From Linyphia triangularis (lineage: Eukaryota; Arthropoda; Arachnida; Araneae; Linyphiidae): a stretch of DNA of 64,000 bases. Positions 43,523 to 53,449 of the stretch are shown in pieces. Each line of letters begins with the position of its first letter. Position 1 is the stretch's first letter. Both the position numbers and the translations under genes were made by a program. Location: positions 14,267,796-14,331,795 of the forward strand of contig OZ021730.1 in assembly GCA_963978545.1 (NCBI GenBank), read 5' to 3'. The notes under the pieces are model-generated. The model had not been told where the DNA came from. It saw nothing but the letters and a program-made list of their open reading frames with translations, and searched no databases.

Positions 43523-44852
43523 TTGGTTGGTTGGTTGGTTAGATTTCTGGCGCAAGGGCTACACAAGGGCCATACTGCGCCGAACAATTTCATTGCTGTC
43601 AACCAATGTTAAAATTAGTAAATAAAAAAACATGACAGTTCATAAAAGGTAAAGATGACAAAATAACGCACTCAAATCAAATGATAAAAACCAATTTCAA
43701 GTAAGAAGTTAAAAAGATTTGTATGAGGGGGTGAAGATAAAAGAGATGATAATGGAGGGTGGTCCATATTAAAATATCTAAATCTGGTAGTACTAAAAGA
43801 CGGACATTCAGTTAAAATATGAACAACAGAAAAAATAACTCCACAGGAATTGCATATGGGGGCATCTTCTGCCAGCAGAAGATGCACATGGGTAAAACGA
43901 GTGTGGCCTATTCTTAATCTAGTTAGGAGCACTTCCCTCTTCCTAGATTGCTGTATATTAGCGAATCCGGATATTAAGGGCTGAAACGAACGCAGCTTGT
44001 TAGTTGTCTGTGCATCCCACATGGCCTGCCAAGTGAGAGACAGAGCAGTTTCACAAGCTTTATAAGCGTCGTCAGGGCAGAGCCAAGTGCTCCTAGGTCC
44101 ACTTGCTGATCGTGCGTTAGTATCTGCGTGTTCATTACCCATGATCCCCACATGACCTGGGATCCAACAAAAAAGAACTTTAAAATGTCTGTCTAAAAGT
44201 GTAATATGAAGTTTTAAAATTTCTAAGATAAAAGGATGGGTCTGGTTCAGTGGATTATTTAGTGCATCTAGACAACTCTTGGAATCTGTGTAAATAATCC
44301 ACTGACCATGGCCTTGCTTTAAAATAAATTGCAAGGCCAATAGAATAGCCAGGGCCTCAGCTGAAAAAACGGAGCTGCTATGGTGCAATTCTCGGGACAT
44401 GATGTCATGAACTGCAGCAGCTCCTACATGTTCCTGGCTCTTTGACCCATCCGTATATATTGCCTTAAAATTGGAAAAAGTATTTCTATGATAGTAAAAT
44501 AAGTTTGAAAAAATAATGTCTGGTGTACAGGTTTTCTTAAAATTGCTAAAAATATTAAGAACGATGATTTGATGGTGATGCCATGGTGGGATATAGTATG
44601 AGATAGGACGAATTTTAAAATTGTTGATATTATGTGATGAAAGAATGGACTGAATTCTTAATGTAAAAGATGGTATGGAAGATGGGCGTGCGTTAAAAAG
44701 TCGATGATAAAGAGGCTTAAAAATATGGTCTAAAAGGGGATGAGATGGATTACTTTTGATTTTAAAATAAAATTTTAAAGAAAGTTTGTCACGTCTCAGT
44801 CCCAGAGAGGATTCCAGACAAAGCACATATAAACTTTGCACCGGTGATGTAC
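43523..44852 (-). mobile_element. LINE 4: 5'-truncated copy of the LINE 1/3 lineage
   Basis: It has the (CCAA)n tail and the GGCGCA...GCGCC hairpin at about 43540-43585. It is truncated within ORF2 just before SPVQSLYVLCLE; similarity to LINE 3 stops at about 44852. No target duplication matching the right flank was found, so a deletion or rearrangement probably accompanied insertion. Confidence 0.85.
43672..44850 (-). pseudogene. LINE 4 truncated ORF2 (RNase H and C-terminal part)
   Basis: An open frame covering the C-terminal third of ORF2. RNase H motifs are YTDGSKSQEHVG, YTDSKSCLDAL and PGHVGIMGNEHAD; the end has CNSCGVIFSVVHIL. The RT and endonuclease are absent. Residues upstream of TSPVQ come from flanking DNA. 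Confidence 0.88.
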
Positions 44853-46060
44853 AGTCGGTAGATTTAATATATGAGCACCGGTACCCTTTTAAAATTTTAT
44901 CAAAAGTGGATTTAACCTTTTTGAACAAATGCAACAACTCAAGGTTTTTGAAAAGTTTTTAATATTTTATTGATAGCTAATTATGTTTATTCGTTTGAGC
45001 GAGTTTGAGGGAATATTCTACCCCAATAAAGGGATTTATGTACCATTTCATTTTGAAAATAATAATGAGAACCACTTGCCAATGTTGGGGAATGATTTGT
45101 TTTTAAAAAAATGTACTCCTTTTAACAAAAACTCACAGTTTTATTTTTTTAAACATTGCTAACCATCTTTAAAAAACGTTGTTTACAAATTGAATCTAAA
45201 AAATGTATCTTTACAACTTTTTTTAAAGAATTATTTATTCAAATACAAATTTTAAGACAACAGGGTTGGTCGAGTAAATATATATATACACGTATATAGA
45301 AAATAATTTGTATACGATAGTTATACGATCATACATACAATATAGTTGATTCTATAAAGTTTCATTCTATACAGTTTTGGGATCAATCACTGACACTTTT
45401 ACAAACGCTACTATTGTTTCTTAGGACTAATTATCCGATACGGCGTCATCTAGTAAGCTGATCTACGTCACCTAGGAGAATGTTTTATACCAAGATTTGG
45501 GGGATAGTAGCAAAAAAAATTATCAGTTGGAATAGGCATTTTCATCGGCAACAAACGTATCAAGTGTTCAAGACTCAAAGGCTAATTTCGTTTGCATTGT
45601 TTCTTTGGATTAATTAACCCTGTCAACCGACCATGCTAAATTTGGCAGATATGCCAATATATTCTATCACTTGGGGGGTAAAAATACGTTAGCCAATGGC
45701 ATGGAATTGATGAATTTGTTTGTAAGGCTCTCGACATTTTGTTTAAACCTCCAAAATATTTATTTTTAGACCTTTTCATTTGAATGTTTCACAACCACTA
45801 TTGATATCAAAATATTGAAATTAATATTGGTACATAATATAAAATTAAAATTTTCTAAATTGATATCTTTAGGCTTGATTAGAAAAATTGCAAGTCTTTA
45901 ATTGCACTGACTTAAAAGTACGTATCTAAGAAAAATGTATGTGTTAAAATGTTTTTTAATATCATATGAAAGCAAACACATTTCTGGTAACTACCCAAAA
46001 TTATCAATTTTAAATTCAATGAAATACTTGTTTCAATCATTTATAATATTGAAGTAATAT
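44853..46060. other. AT-rich spacer without a supported gene
   Basis: Nothing recognisable between LINE 4 and the viral-like island. A degenerate repeat of about 65 bp (around tcatttcaaatgaacaattt) follows at 46060-46185. Confidence 0.45.
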
Positions 46061-46262
46061 GGAATCATTTCAAATGAACAATTTCAAAAGAATCTTTTTA
46101 TTTGTACCCAACTTTGAAATCATTTCAAATGAACAATTTCAAATTAATCCCTTTATTTATACCCCACTTTGGAATCATTTAAAACAAACGGTCCCTAAAA
46201 GAATCCATTTGAACCGTCAAAAAATTCTACAGACTTGAAAAAATTAAAGACTCAAACACCCT

Positions 46263-46339
46263 CACCAATGTTGGTGATGCAAGTGTCGCAAAAAAATGGG
46301 GAAACGGTGCCCAAACCGGCACCGTTTCCCCATTTTTTT
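46263..46339 (-). terminator. 3' module of the first RING gene: hairpin, T7, palindrome
   Basis: A perfect 22-bp stem with a 6-nt loop (46290-46311 and 46318-46339) begins 17 nt after the stop at 46356. On the minus strand the stem contains GGCACCGTTTCCCCA and runs into T7, then GCGACACTTGCATCACC and the palindrome CACCAACATTGGTG (46263-46276). There is no AATAAA nearby. Similar modules follow the next two genes. Confidence 0.65.
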
Positions 46340-46355
46340 GCCCTCGAAAGGACCC

Positions 46356-47060
46356 TCACAAAACGCCCGAAACTTGCATTGGGGCCTGGTAAAAAGACAT
46401 CCATTGACGAGGAAGGCAAGCCTCGAAATCGCAAGACTCGTCGCACACGTGAAGACTGCCAATCTCCGTTCGAAGGTAACTCCTTTCACCCGCACTCCAC
46501 TCCCACTGAAATTCAATGTACAGCCAACTCAACATTTTCTCAGTTGACCATTCAAACGAAGGGCAGCGTTCACACGGCTCACGTAATTCCTCCCTCACGC
46601 GTCTTCTAATCGAGTGTTGGAGAGAAGTCGGTAAGGTCGAAAACACTTCTCCCTCTATAAATCTATGCATAGTTACAGTAGCCATGTGAAGAATGACTTT
46701 ATAAATATGAATGATATCGTCGGAATGGATCTCTTCTCGGCACACTGGGCAAGACTCTGAATTTTCATGCCCCGTCTCTACCCATTTCGCTAAACAAGAC
46801 CCGTGAAACCAATGATCACATCTCAGATAGCGAAAATTGCAAACGGTCGGCTCGAGACAGATCCCGCAGGTCGTCTCGTGCCGGCCTAAAATCCGAATAG
46901 ACGCCAAGTCCATTGGATCTATAGGTTGGGCGCATCGAATGCAATGTCGCCGGTGGCCGAAATGCAAGTTAAGACAAGCGGCATGAACAAGCACTTGGCA
47001 GCAAGCGAGTTCTACCATGGGCAGAGGGCTGTCGCGGAGAAGACAATAAGCGCAAGACAT
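46356..47060 (-). CDS. double RING-type zinc-finger protein 1 (putative viral E3 ligase)
   Basis: 234 residues. The first zinc module has C3, C6, C20/C21, H26, C29, C40 and C43. The second is a clear RING-H2 finger at about 65-115 (CGICLEP...CDHWFHGSCLAKW...CPVCREEI). A C-terminal domain follows, with LPTSLQHSIRRRVREEL and WSTEKMLSWLYIEFQWEW. RING-H2 proteins usually transfer ubiquitin; large DNA viruses often encode them to redirect host proteins. The gene is intronless, has a TATA box 41-50 nt upstream, a CRE-like site beyond that, and a hairpin just after the stop. It is a paralogue of the gene at 48949-49575. No host homologue was recognised. Confidence 0.8.
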   Translation of the reverse strand: MSCAYCLLRDSPLPMVELACCQVLVHAACLNLHFGHRRHCIRCAQPIDPMDLASIRILGRHETTCGICLEPTVCNFRYLRCDHWFHGSCLAKWVETGHENSESCPVCREEIHSDDIIHIYKVILHMATVTMHRFIEGEVFSTLPTSLQHSIRRRVREELREPCERCPSFEWSTEKMLSWLYIEFQWEWSAGERSYLRTEIGSLHVCDESCDFEACLPRQWMSFYQAPMQVSGVL

Positions 47061-47100
47061 GTCTGAAGCAGAAATGATGCGGGAGTGGGGAAGGCTCTGA

Positions 47101-47141
47101 GCTTTTATAGGAAAAGGGGCGTAGGGAAGAGGGTGACGTCA
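47101..47141 (-). promoter_or_regulatory. promoter of RING gene 1: TATA box and CRE-like site
   Basis: CTATAAAAGC at 47101-47110 on the minus strand, and TGACGTCA at 47134-47141. Confidence 0.6.
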
Positions 47142-47319
47142 CGAGATGAATGCTAATTGGTCAAAATATAGCTTTGCACACACACAATTTCAAAAAAAAA
47201 ACAATCTTTAAATATTAACACTTTATCTGTAGAATTTTAAACCAAACATCTCGTAAAATTTAAACAGCTTGTCCATGGTAGAACGTCTTAAACATTTCAA
47301 CCCAAGAGCTTGTAATAAA

Positions 47320-48720
47320 TTAATATTTTATCTGTAGAATTTTAAACCAAACATGTTATAAAATTTAAACAACTTGCACCTTCTTTAACTTTGTGAGGAG
47401 ACGTCCTTCCAAATATGGGTCTGGGCACCGACTGAGTAATTGGTCCTCTATCCGTTGAAGGTCCAGGCAAGGTGAAGGTGTCAAGCAAGGTGAAGGCAAG
47501 GTGAAGGAAGGCAAGGTGAAGGAAAGCAAGGTGAAAGAAGTCCTTCCAAGTCAGGGCACTGAATGAGCTACCGACAGATTTTAAGTTATATATATATAAA
47601 AATGTAACTCGTACGTCTTTAACTTTCCAACCCAAGAGCTTGTAAATTTCAAAAAACAATCTCTAAATATTAACATTTCATCTGTAAAATTTTAAACCAA
47701 ACATGCTGTAAAATTTAAACAGCTTGGAAATGTAACTTTTTTAACTTTCCAACCCTTGTAAATTTCAAAAAAAAAACAATCTCTAAATTAATATTTTATC
47801 TGTAGAATTTTAAACCAAACATGTTATAAAATTTAAACAACTTGCACCTTCTTTAACTTTGTGAGGAGTAAGAGACGTCCTACCAAATATGGGTCTGGGC
47901 ACCGACTGAGCAATTGGTCCTCTGTCCGTTGAAGGTCCAGGCAAGGTGAAGGTGTCAAGCAAGGTGAAGGAAGGCAAGGTGAAGGAAGGCAAGGTGAAAG
48001 AAGTCCTTCCAAGTCAGGGCACTGAATGAGCTACCGACAGATTTTAAGTTATATATATATAAAAAATGTAACTCGTACGTCTTTAACTTTCCAACCCAAG
48101 AGCTTGTAAATTTCAAAAAACAATCTCTATATATTAACATTTCATCTGTAAAATTTTAAACCAAACATGCTGTAAAATTTAAACAGCTTGGAAATGTAAC
48201 TTTTTTAACTTTCCAACCCTTGTAAATTTAAAAAAAAAACAATCTCTAAATTAATATTTTATCTGTAGAATTTTAAACCAAACATGTTATAAAATTTAAA
48301 CAACTTGCACCTTCTTTAACTTTGTGAGGAGAGGGAGACGTCCTACCAAATATGGGTCTGGGCACCGACTGAGCAATTGGTCCTCTGTCCGTTGAAGGTC
48401 CAGGCAAGGTGAAGGTGTCAAGCAAGGTGAAGGCAAGGTGAAGGAAGGCAAGGTGAAAGAAGTCCTTCCAAGTCAGGGCACTGAATGAGCTACCGACAGA
48501 TTTTAAGTTATATATATATAAAAAAAATGTAACTCGTACGTCTTTAACTTTCCAACCCAAGAGCTTGTAAATTTCAAAAAACAATCTCTAAATATTAACA
48601 TTTCATCTGTAAAATTTTAAACCAAACATGCTGTAAAATTTAAACAGCTTGGAAATGTAACTTTTTTAACTTTCCAACCCTTGTAAATTTCAAAAAAAAA
48701 ACAATCATCCATCTGCAAGG
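47320..48720. repeat. tandem array, about 465-bp unit, three copies
   Basis: Units start at about 47322, 47790 and 48253. Each contains tgggtctgggcaccgactga, several aaggtgaagg repeats and a TATATATATA box in minus orientation (about 47585, 48046, 48507). The TATA box plus leader resembles the promoter modules of the genes at 56-63 kb, so the array looks like multiplied promoter/leader units without genes. Frames that appear inside it are repeat-derived. Confidence 0.75.
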
Positions 48721-48850
48721 CACTTTTAAAATTTAAACAGCTTGCAACTCTCGCTTTTTAAAAAATATCGAAATATTAATATTTCATCTGTAGAATTTCA
48801 ACGTTCCAACTTGTAAAAAATTAAACAGTTTGGGAAACTCGCCTCTCTCC

Positions 48851-48935
48851 CCAACATTGGTTCTCGTCTTGTCGTGAAAAAAAATGGGGAGGTGGTTTTG
48901 CTGCAGAGAGCAAACCGCCTCCCCATTTTTTTTTT
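48851..48935 (-). terminator. 3' module of the second RING gene: hairpin, T-run, palindrome
   Basis: An imperfect stem of about 24 bp (48877-48902 with 48908-48935; GGGGAGGYGG arms) begins 14 nt after the stop at 48949. On the minus strand it runs into a T8 tract and then CACGAC and a CCAATGTTGG palindrome (48851-48860). Confidence 0.6.
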
Positions 48936-48948
48936 ACCTGCCATGACG

Positions 48949-49575
48949 TTAATCCCCGATAATTTCTTTTCGGAAACGTATGCGTTGGGCAACGGTAAAA
49001 TGTTGACCCCACTCGTCATACAATTCCTGTAAGATTTCGCCCCACGACATTCCCAAATCCGGAAGGTTTTCGTAAGGTCCGTCGTAAACTGCCGGTATTT
49101 TAACTTTGAAAAAGGTTTGCATGGCTTCCGGTAAAGTCTGGAAGCGATCCGAATTTAAAAAGTTCCAAAAGATTTGCGATCGCGCCCGACACATGTAGTC
49201 TGCCAAACGAGCGTAAGCCACGTCGCCAATGTCTTTTCGACACACGGGACATTGCGTGTGCCCACTGTCGATGCATCGTTTCAGACACAGACCGTGAAAA
49301 TAGTGATCGCAGTCTGTAAAGGATTCGTCGCAGACATAATCCTCGTAACATACAGCGCAGACTTCAGTGTGACGGGACAGCTTTCTAATCTCGGCCACCG
49401 TCGAGTGAGTCAAGGGTTTCCAGCACACGATGCATTCGGGAACCTCACCCGCCGATGGTTTAATTTGATTCAATTGCAAGTCATGGCAGAAAGCATGTAC
49501 GAAGCGCAAGCAACAAGGCATTCGTATCAAGCTTAGAGCGTTTGAAACGCCGCAGAAGGAGCAGGCAACCGACAT
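48949..49575 (-). CDS. double RING-type zinc-finger protein 2 (putative viral E3 ligase)
   Basis: 208 residues, similar in layout to the protein at 46356-47060. An N-terminal zinc module uses C5, C8, C21/C22, H27, C30, C48 and C51. A RING-H2 finger follows at about 73-115 (CAVCYEDYVC, CDHYFHGLCLKRC, CPVCRKDI). The C-terminal domain has RFQTLPEAMQTFFKVKIPAVY and SWGEILQELYDEWGQHFT, matching LPTSLQHSIRRRV...WEW in the first protein. The likely role is ubiquitin transfer. The ATG at 49575 is preceded by a TATA box at 49621-49630. It is intact and GC-richer than the surrounding spacer. Confidence 0.8.
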   Translation of the reverse strand: MSVACSFCGVSNALSLIRMPCCLRFVHAFCHDLQLNQIKPSAGEVPECIVCWKPLTHSTVAEIRKLSRHTEVCAVCYEDYVCDESFTDCDHYFHGLCLKRCIDSGHTQCPVCRKDIGDVAYARLADYMCRARSQIFWNFLNSDRFQTLPEAMQTFFKVKIPAVYDGPYENLPDLGMSWGEILQELYDEWGQHFTVAQRIRFRKEIIGD

Positions 49576-49620
49576 GTCTCGATGTCAGAAGCCAAATGAT
49601 AACTTACGAACGACCAGCTT

Positions 49621-49660
49621 CCTTTATATAGAGGGAGGGGGCGTGGCTGACAGGACGTCA
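49621..49660 (-). promoter_or_regulatory. promoter of RING gene 2: TATA box and CRE-like site
   Basis: TATATAAAGG on the minus strand at 49621-49630, and GGACGTCA, a CRE half-site variant, at 49653-49660. Confidence 0.55.
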
Positions 49661-49917
49661 TTCATTTCTCTCGTTGAGTTTAAATGACCAACATTGTGGT
49701 ATTCGAAAACAGTGAGATTTGGGTAAAATTGTATGGATCCACTTGTAAGCTCTATATGTTTGTTTTTTTGAAAAAAAGAATTACCAACAGTGTCCGTATT
49801 AAAAAAATATATATAAAAAGTCAACTTGAAAAAAGAATTACCAACAGATACTGTATCTTTTTACAGAGATATAATAGTTTTAACGAAAAAAAGACACTGT
49901 TTTAAAAATTCATTTAG

Positions 49918-50017
49918 ATACCAACGTTGGTGACTCGAGCGTCGCAAAAAAATGGGGAAATGGCAGCCTATGATCAAAAAAACAATGTTTTTTGATCAAA
50001 TTGCTACCATTTCCCCA
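49918..50017 (-). terminator. 3' module of the acidic regulator gene: long hairpin, T7, palindrome
   Basis: Arms TGGGGAAATGG (from 49953) and CCATTTCCCCA (to 50017) enclose a second stem, TGATCAAAAAAC/GTTTTTTGATCA. On the minus strand T7 and GCGACGCTCGAGTCACCAA follow, ending in the perfect palindrome ACCAACGTTGGT (49920-49931). It begins about 120 nt after the stop at 50140. Confidence 0.6.
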
Positions 50018-50139
50018 AGTTTCTGCCTTGAATAATATCGTTTTCTTTCCACGATCTAAAAATAAAAAAAAAACCATAAGACAATGTTTTTATCAAACAA
50101 CTCTAGTTGAAACATCGTGTTGTAGTCTACTTACTTTAT

Positions 50140-51177
50140 TTAATAATCGTCAAACAGACTTAAAAGTTCATCTGGGACCGCAAAGATATTTTCCAAACTA
50201 CTCAGTTCTTCTGGAGGTTCCGTTGTCAAGAAATTGTCCAACATATCTTGGACATCCGACAAAGACAGTACATTGTCCGACGGAACGGAAGGTGCTTCCA
50301 AACACGACGGCTCCGGTTCATTCTCCAATGCGACCTCGCAAGTCGTTTGGACTGCCGCATCTACCCTCCTCGATGGTTCGGTCTGGACTTGGACATTTAC
50401 CATCTTTCTCCTTTTCAGAGATGGACTGGAGCTGTGTCGTTTAGACGACGGAGTGTTGTGTCGTTTAGACGAGCCAGCAGGATCCATCATTCTCCTTTCA
50501 GGACTGTGTCGTTTAGACGAGCCAACCCATTCCACCGCTTCCCAAGGATCGTTTCCATCCACCCTACTCTTTACCACATCGAGCGTGAAAAGCGTTTTTT
50601 GAACTGCCACCAACACGTAAATGGTTCCGGGGGGAACGACGTAGGTTGTGTGGGGCTGTAACACGAAGCGATCGTAAAAATTTTGGTCGATCGAATAAAA
50701 AGCCTGATCAATCCTCACGGCTATCCGATATTTATGCATGGGTAACATGTAAAAGAGTAGGGGGACGTTGGTTGTCCGGTAGACATGAAATGTCCCGGGT
50801 TTGACGGACCGCTGGCCAAACGTAAACTGGGATTTGACAAGAAATGTATTGTCAAACACGAAACCCACCCGCATATCCGTATTTTTACGGTGCGGTTGAT
50901 CACGGCCAATAAGCCGTCTTTCCATCTTGACCCAGTCGATATCGTTGGGTCGGAATGGGTTCGGGATTGCCGCATCCAAGCACGTCCGTGTAAAGTTGTC
51001 CACCATGAGTGTTGTATGCATTTCACCCTCCAGATGAAGCGTCACTTTTTGGCAATGAAATTCGACTCGGAACGGCTGCACTTTGCCTTTGGCGACCAAA
51101 TCGTAACATTCCCGTTTGTTTTTGGGAAAACAGGGAGGCTTGACGGTGGCGGAGATTGCTTCAAATAGAGAATTCAT
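50140..51177 (-). CDS. putative nuclear regulator with an acidic C-terminus
   Basis: The start is taken at 51177 (MNSLFEAISATVK), because the upstream in-frame ATG at 51243 lies upstream of the TATA box at 51208-51217. That gives 345 residues. The N-terminal 200 or so look like a globular, beta-rich domain. A Ser/Lys/Arg/His-rich linker with three SSKRH repeats and KRRK follows, which could be a nuclear localisation signal. The last about 50 residues are acidic with spaced hydrophobics (LSDVQDMLDNF, LENIFAVPDELLSLFDDY), like an activation domain. I do not recognise the family; a viral transcriptional regulator is inference. The promoter has a cluster of E-boxes. Confidence 0.7.
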   Translation of the reverse strand: MNSLFEAISATVKPPCFPKNKRECYDLVAKGKVQPFRVEFHCQKVTLHLEGEMHTTLMVDNFTRTCLDAAIPNPFRPNDIDWVKMERRLIGRDQPHRKNTDMRVGFVFDNTFLVKSQFTFGQRSVKPGTFHVYRTTNVPLLFYMLPMHKYRIAVRIDQAFYSIDQNFYDRFVLQPHTTYVVPPGTIYVLVAVQKTLFTLDVVKSRVDGNDPWEAVEWVGSSKRHSPERRMMDPAGSSKRHNTPSSKRHSSSPSLKRRKMVNVQVQTEPSRRVDAAVQTTCEVALENEPEPSCLEAPSVPSDNVLSLSDVQDMLDNFLTTEPPEELSSLENIFAVPDELLSLFDDY

Positions 51178-51207
51178 GTTGAATGAGTAGCGTTTCTCTG
51201 GGGCCCC

Positions 51208-51316
51208 CTTTTTATACTGCTGGAGGGACTGAGCCCCGGGCAAGTATCACGTGATGGGTCACGTGGTGCAAAGAACCACGTGACTTGAGCCCCGGCCAAG
51301 TCAAGTGATGACGTGA
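51208..51316 (-). promoter_or_regulatory. promoter of the acidic regulator: TATA box and E-box cluster
   Basis: TATAAAAAG on the minus strand at 51208-51216. CACGTG occurs at 51248-51253, 51260-51265 and 51277-51282; the last two form an inverted repeat, GTCACGTGG/CCACGTGAC. TGACGTGA lies at 51309-51316. Confidence 0.6.
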
Positions 51317-51381
51317 CCGTTTTTTTTATATTTAAAGATGAAGGTGGAGGATCCAATGGAGGCTGGTGGGCTGTGGAGGAT

Positions 51382-51585
51382 GAAACAAGACACTTGTTAA
51401 AAAGATACGATTTGTGGAGAATTGATTCAGTCTGCACTTTTATCCGAACAAGGAATTGATGATAAAGAATGTTGAAACAAGACACTTGTTAAAAAGATAC
51501 GATTTGTGGAGAATTGATTCAGTCTGCACTTTTATCCGAACAAGGAATTGATGATAAAGAATGTTGAAACAAGGGACTTGTAATG
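51382..51585. repeat. 92-bp tandem duplication
   Basis: Two copies plus a partial third of a unit beginning gaaacaagacacttgttaaa. Confidence 0.85.
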
Positions 51586-51989
51586 GGTACTCTATGGTTT
51601 TTCAATGGTGCGTAATTTTTTCAAATAAATTTTTTTTAAAAAAATGGGAAAAGTTTTTAATCAGCCATTAGTCAATGTAAGAAGGTTTTTAAAACGGGAG
51701 AGATCAGCCATCCTTTAATGTTGTAACAACACAGTTTTTAAAATGGGTAGTGGATTCAGAGGAACACTAGAGATTTTAAAATCGGTTATGAATGGTTTCA
51801 GTTATTATTCAATCTTGGAACGAGACAGTTTTTTAAAATAGGATAGTGTCAGCTATTATTCAATGTTGGAACAAGACATTTTCTTAAAAATCGGTTATGG
51901 ATGGTTTTTCAGTCAAGGGATATTTTTAGTAAATATGTCCAAGTTGAGGTTTCCGGTACGGTTGGCCTCGGTAGTTAATATTATCAAGT

Positions 51990-52390
51990 ACCAGTAGAGA
52001 GAGAAGAGACGTCCTTCCAAGTATGGGTCTGACTGAGCAATTGGGGTCAGAGTCCTCTGTCAGTCGAAGGTCCCGGTGTCAACATTCAAAAATTGCTTCG
52101 AAGGAGCAAGTTGAAAGACGTCCTTCCAAGTCAGGGTCTGGGCACTGAATGAGCTACAGACAGAATTTGAGTTATATATATATTAAAAAAAAAAAAAAAA
52201 AAATTTTTTTTTTTTTTTTTTTTTTTTACTATGGTTTTGACTACAAACTTTTTTTATTTTTACAAAGACCTCTAGCGCCAGAATTTTTTTCTTCGCGTCT
52301 TAGAATATTTTTTTCTCGTCTTAGAATATTTTTTTCTCGTCTCAGAATTTTTTTCTCGTCTCAGAATGTGTCCTGTGACGTCGTAACTTA
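51990..52390. repeat. promoter/leader-type repeat module, left copy
   Basis: Minus-oriented leader (tccttccaagtcagggtctg), TATATATATA at about 52172-52184, an A-tract then a T-tract (52186-52227), then ctagcgccagaattttttt and Ctcgtctt/ctcagaa repeats. Nearly the same module lies at 53450-53855, and the two flank the 225-residue gene. Confidence 0.7.
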
Positions 52391-52499
52391 TACATCCCTT
52401 GCATCTCTGTCAAGAGGTATGAAATGGCCACGAAGCAGCTTCAACCCCTTTTCTCAAACCCTTGCTGCACCTCTTTATTCTTCCGTCTTTTGTGTCTAT

Positions 52500-52605
52500 G
52501 TGATGAAGCTGTCTATGATACAGAGCTTCGAGAACCTGTTTCAAACCCTTTTTGGACCTTCTTTATTACAGTCCAAATCAAAAGTTGTATCATCAGCGTA
52601 TTACA
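52500..52605. repeat. 105-bp direct repeat, left copy
   Basis: It contains gatacagagcttcgagaacc and ends in the unit tcaaaagttgtatcatcag. It is matched at 53312-53420, on the other side of the 225-residue gene. Confidence 0.75.
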
Positions 52606-53283
52606 CTAAGGTAGGTTATAACGTTTAATTAAAGTATTTGGTAACCGATTGGTTAATATTGAGTTTTTTCTCACAGAATCTATGCATATTTTTTGGAGAG
52701 TAGGAGGCGAGCAAGTTTTAAATTCAGTATTTAGTACACGTCTCAAATCCCCCTTGTAAAGATTAAGTGTTTCATAGTGTTGGAAACATTTGCTGTTTAT
52801 AATTTTCGGCCAATAAGATGTTGTAACTGATGAAATTCGTTTTTGGTATTTGTCATTTACATGTGCAGTTATAAAGAAATGTAAAGAAGAATTAATATTT
52901 GCAAACTTAATAAGGAGACGTTTAACATCCCAAATTGTTCCAGAATTTCTATAGTAATGTTCAGGACAATCGTCACGTTCAGTTATTAAATGGTATAAAC
53001 AATAATTGTCGTTCCAACAGGCACGACAGCTATAATCTCTTTTAACGTTAAATTCCATATTAATATTACTCAATAAACGATTACACGAATAGCAAAAATG
53101 TATTTTGAAATCTGTTTTATCCTTTGTGCGTCCATTTATACTCAAACTTGCATTATTATAAGGACGTAAAACAAACTGTTTCAGAAACTGTCGTACATGT
53201 TCTTTTGGAATATTTACCAGGTATGTTTCGTGATCTCTCCTATGATCCGTATAGTCTTTACGACCCCGATAAATGGAAATCAT
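52606..53283 (-). CDS. unknown zinc-binding protein between two repeat modules
   Basis: 225 residues starting MISIYRGRKDYTDHRRDHETY. A cysteine cluster, CYSC and CRAC, is spaced by about 22 residues, with a further WNDNYCLYH, suggesting one or two bound zinc ions. The rest is mixed helix/strand with basic C-terminal residues. Its AT-rich codon use differs from the genes at 46-51 kb. It is flanked on both sides by the same block of about 105 bp (tacagagcttcgagarcctg...) and, further out, by the 400-bp modules, so it looks like an insert or the single copy left in a duplicated region. No family is recognised. Confidence 0.55.
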   Translation of the reverse strand: MISIYRGRKDYTDHRRDHETYLVNIPKEHVRQFLKQFVLRPYNNASLSINGRTKDKTDFKIHFCYSCNRLLSNINMEFNVKRDYSCRACWNDNYCLYHLITERDDCPEHYYRNSGTIWDVKRLLIKFANINSSLHFFITAHVNDKYQKRISSVTTSYWPKIINSKCFQHYETLNLYKGDLRRVLNTEFKTCSPPTLQKICIDSVRKNSILTNRLPNTLIKRYNLP

Positions 53284-53311
53284 AACTATTGCCTCTTTTA
53301 AGCAACAGGAA

Positions 53312-53420
53312 CGTGTCTCTATGATGAAGATGCTTATGATACAGAGCTTCGAGAGCCTGTTTCAAACCCTTGTTGGACCTTCTTTATTACACTCCAAATC
53401 AAAAGTTGTATTATCAACGG
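53312..53420. repeat. 105-bp direct repeat, right copy
   Basis: It contains gatacagagcttcgagagcc and tcaaaagttgtattatcaac, about 90% like the block at 52500-52605. Confidence 0.75.
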
Positions 53421-53449
53421 CTCCCAACATCCATTCAACCCGACACCAA

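Noticed and set aside
46235..46609. Plus-strand frames opposite RING gene 1
   Set aside because: They overlap the hairpin and the antisense of a gene with clear zinc-finger motifs.
47342..48584. Three similar ~60-105-residue minus-strand proteins
   Set aside because: They are reading frames of the 465-bp tandem array that cross the TATA boxes; no conserved start and no coding bias.
46290..50017. Bacterial Rho-independent terminators
   Set aside because: Hairpin plus T-run fits the pattern, but the window is clearly eukaryotic (SINEs, LINEs, splice sites), so a bacterial reading is not supported; I report the modules as unexplained 3' signals.
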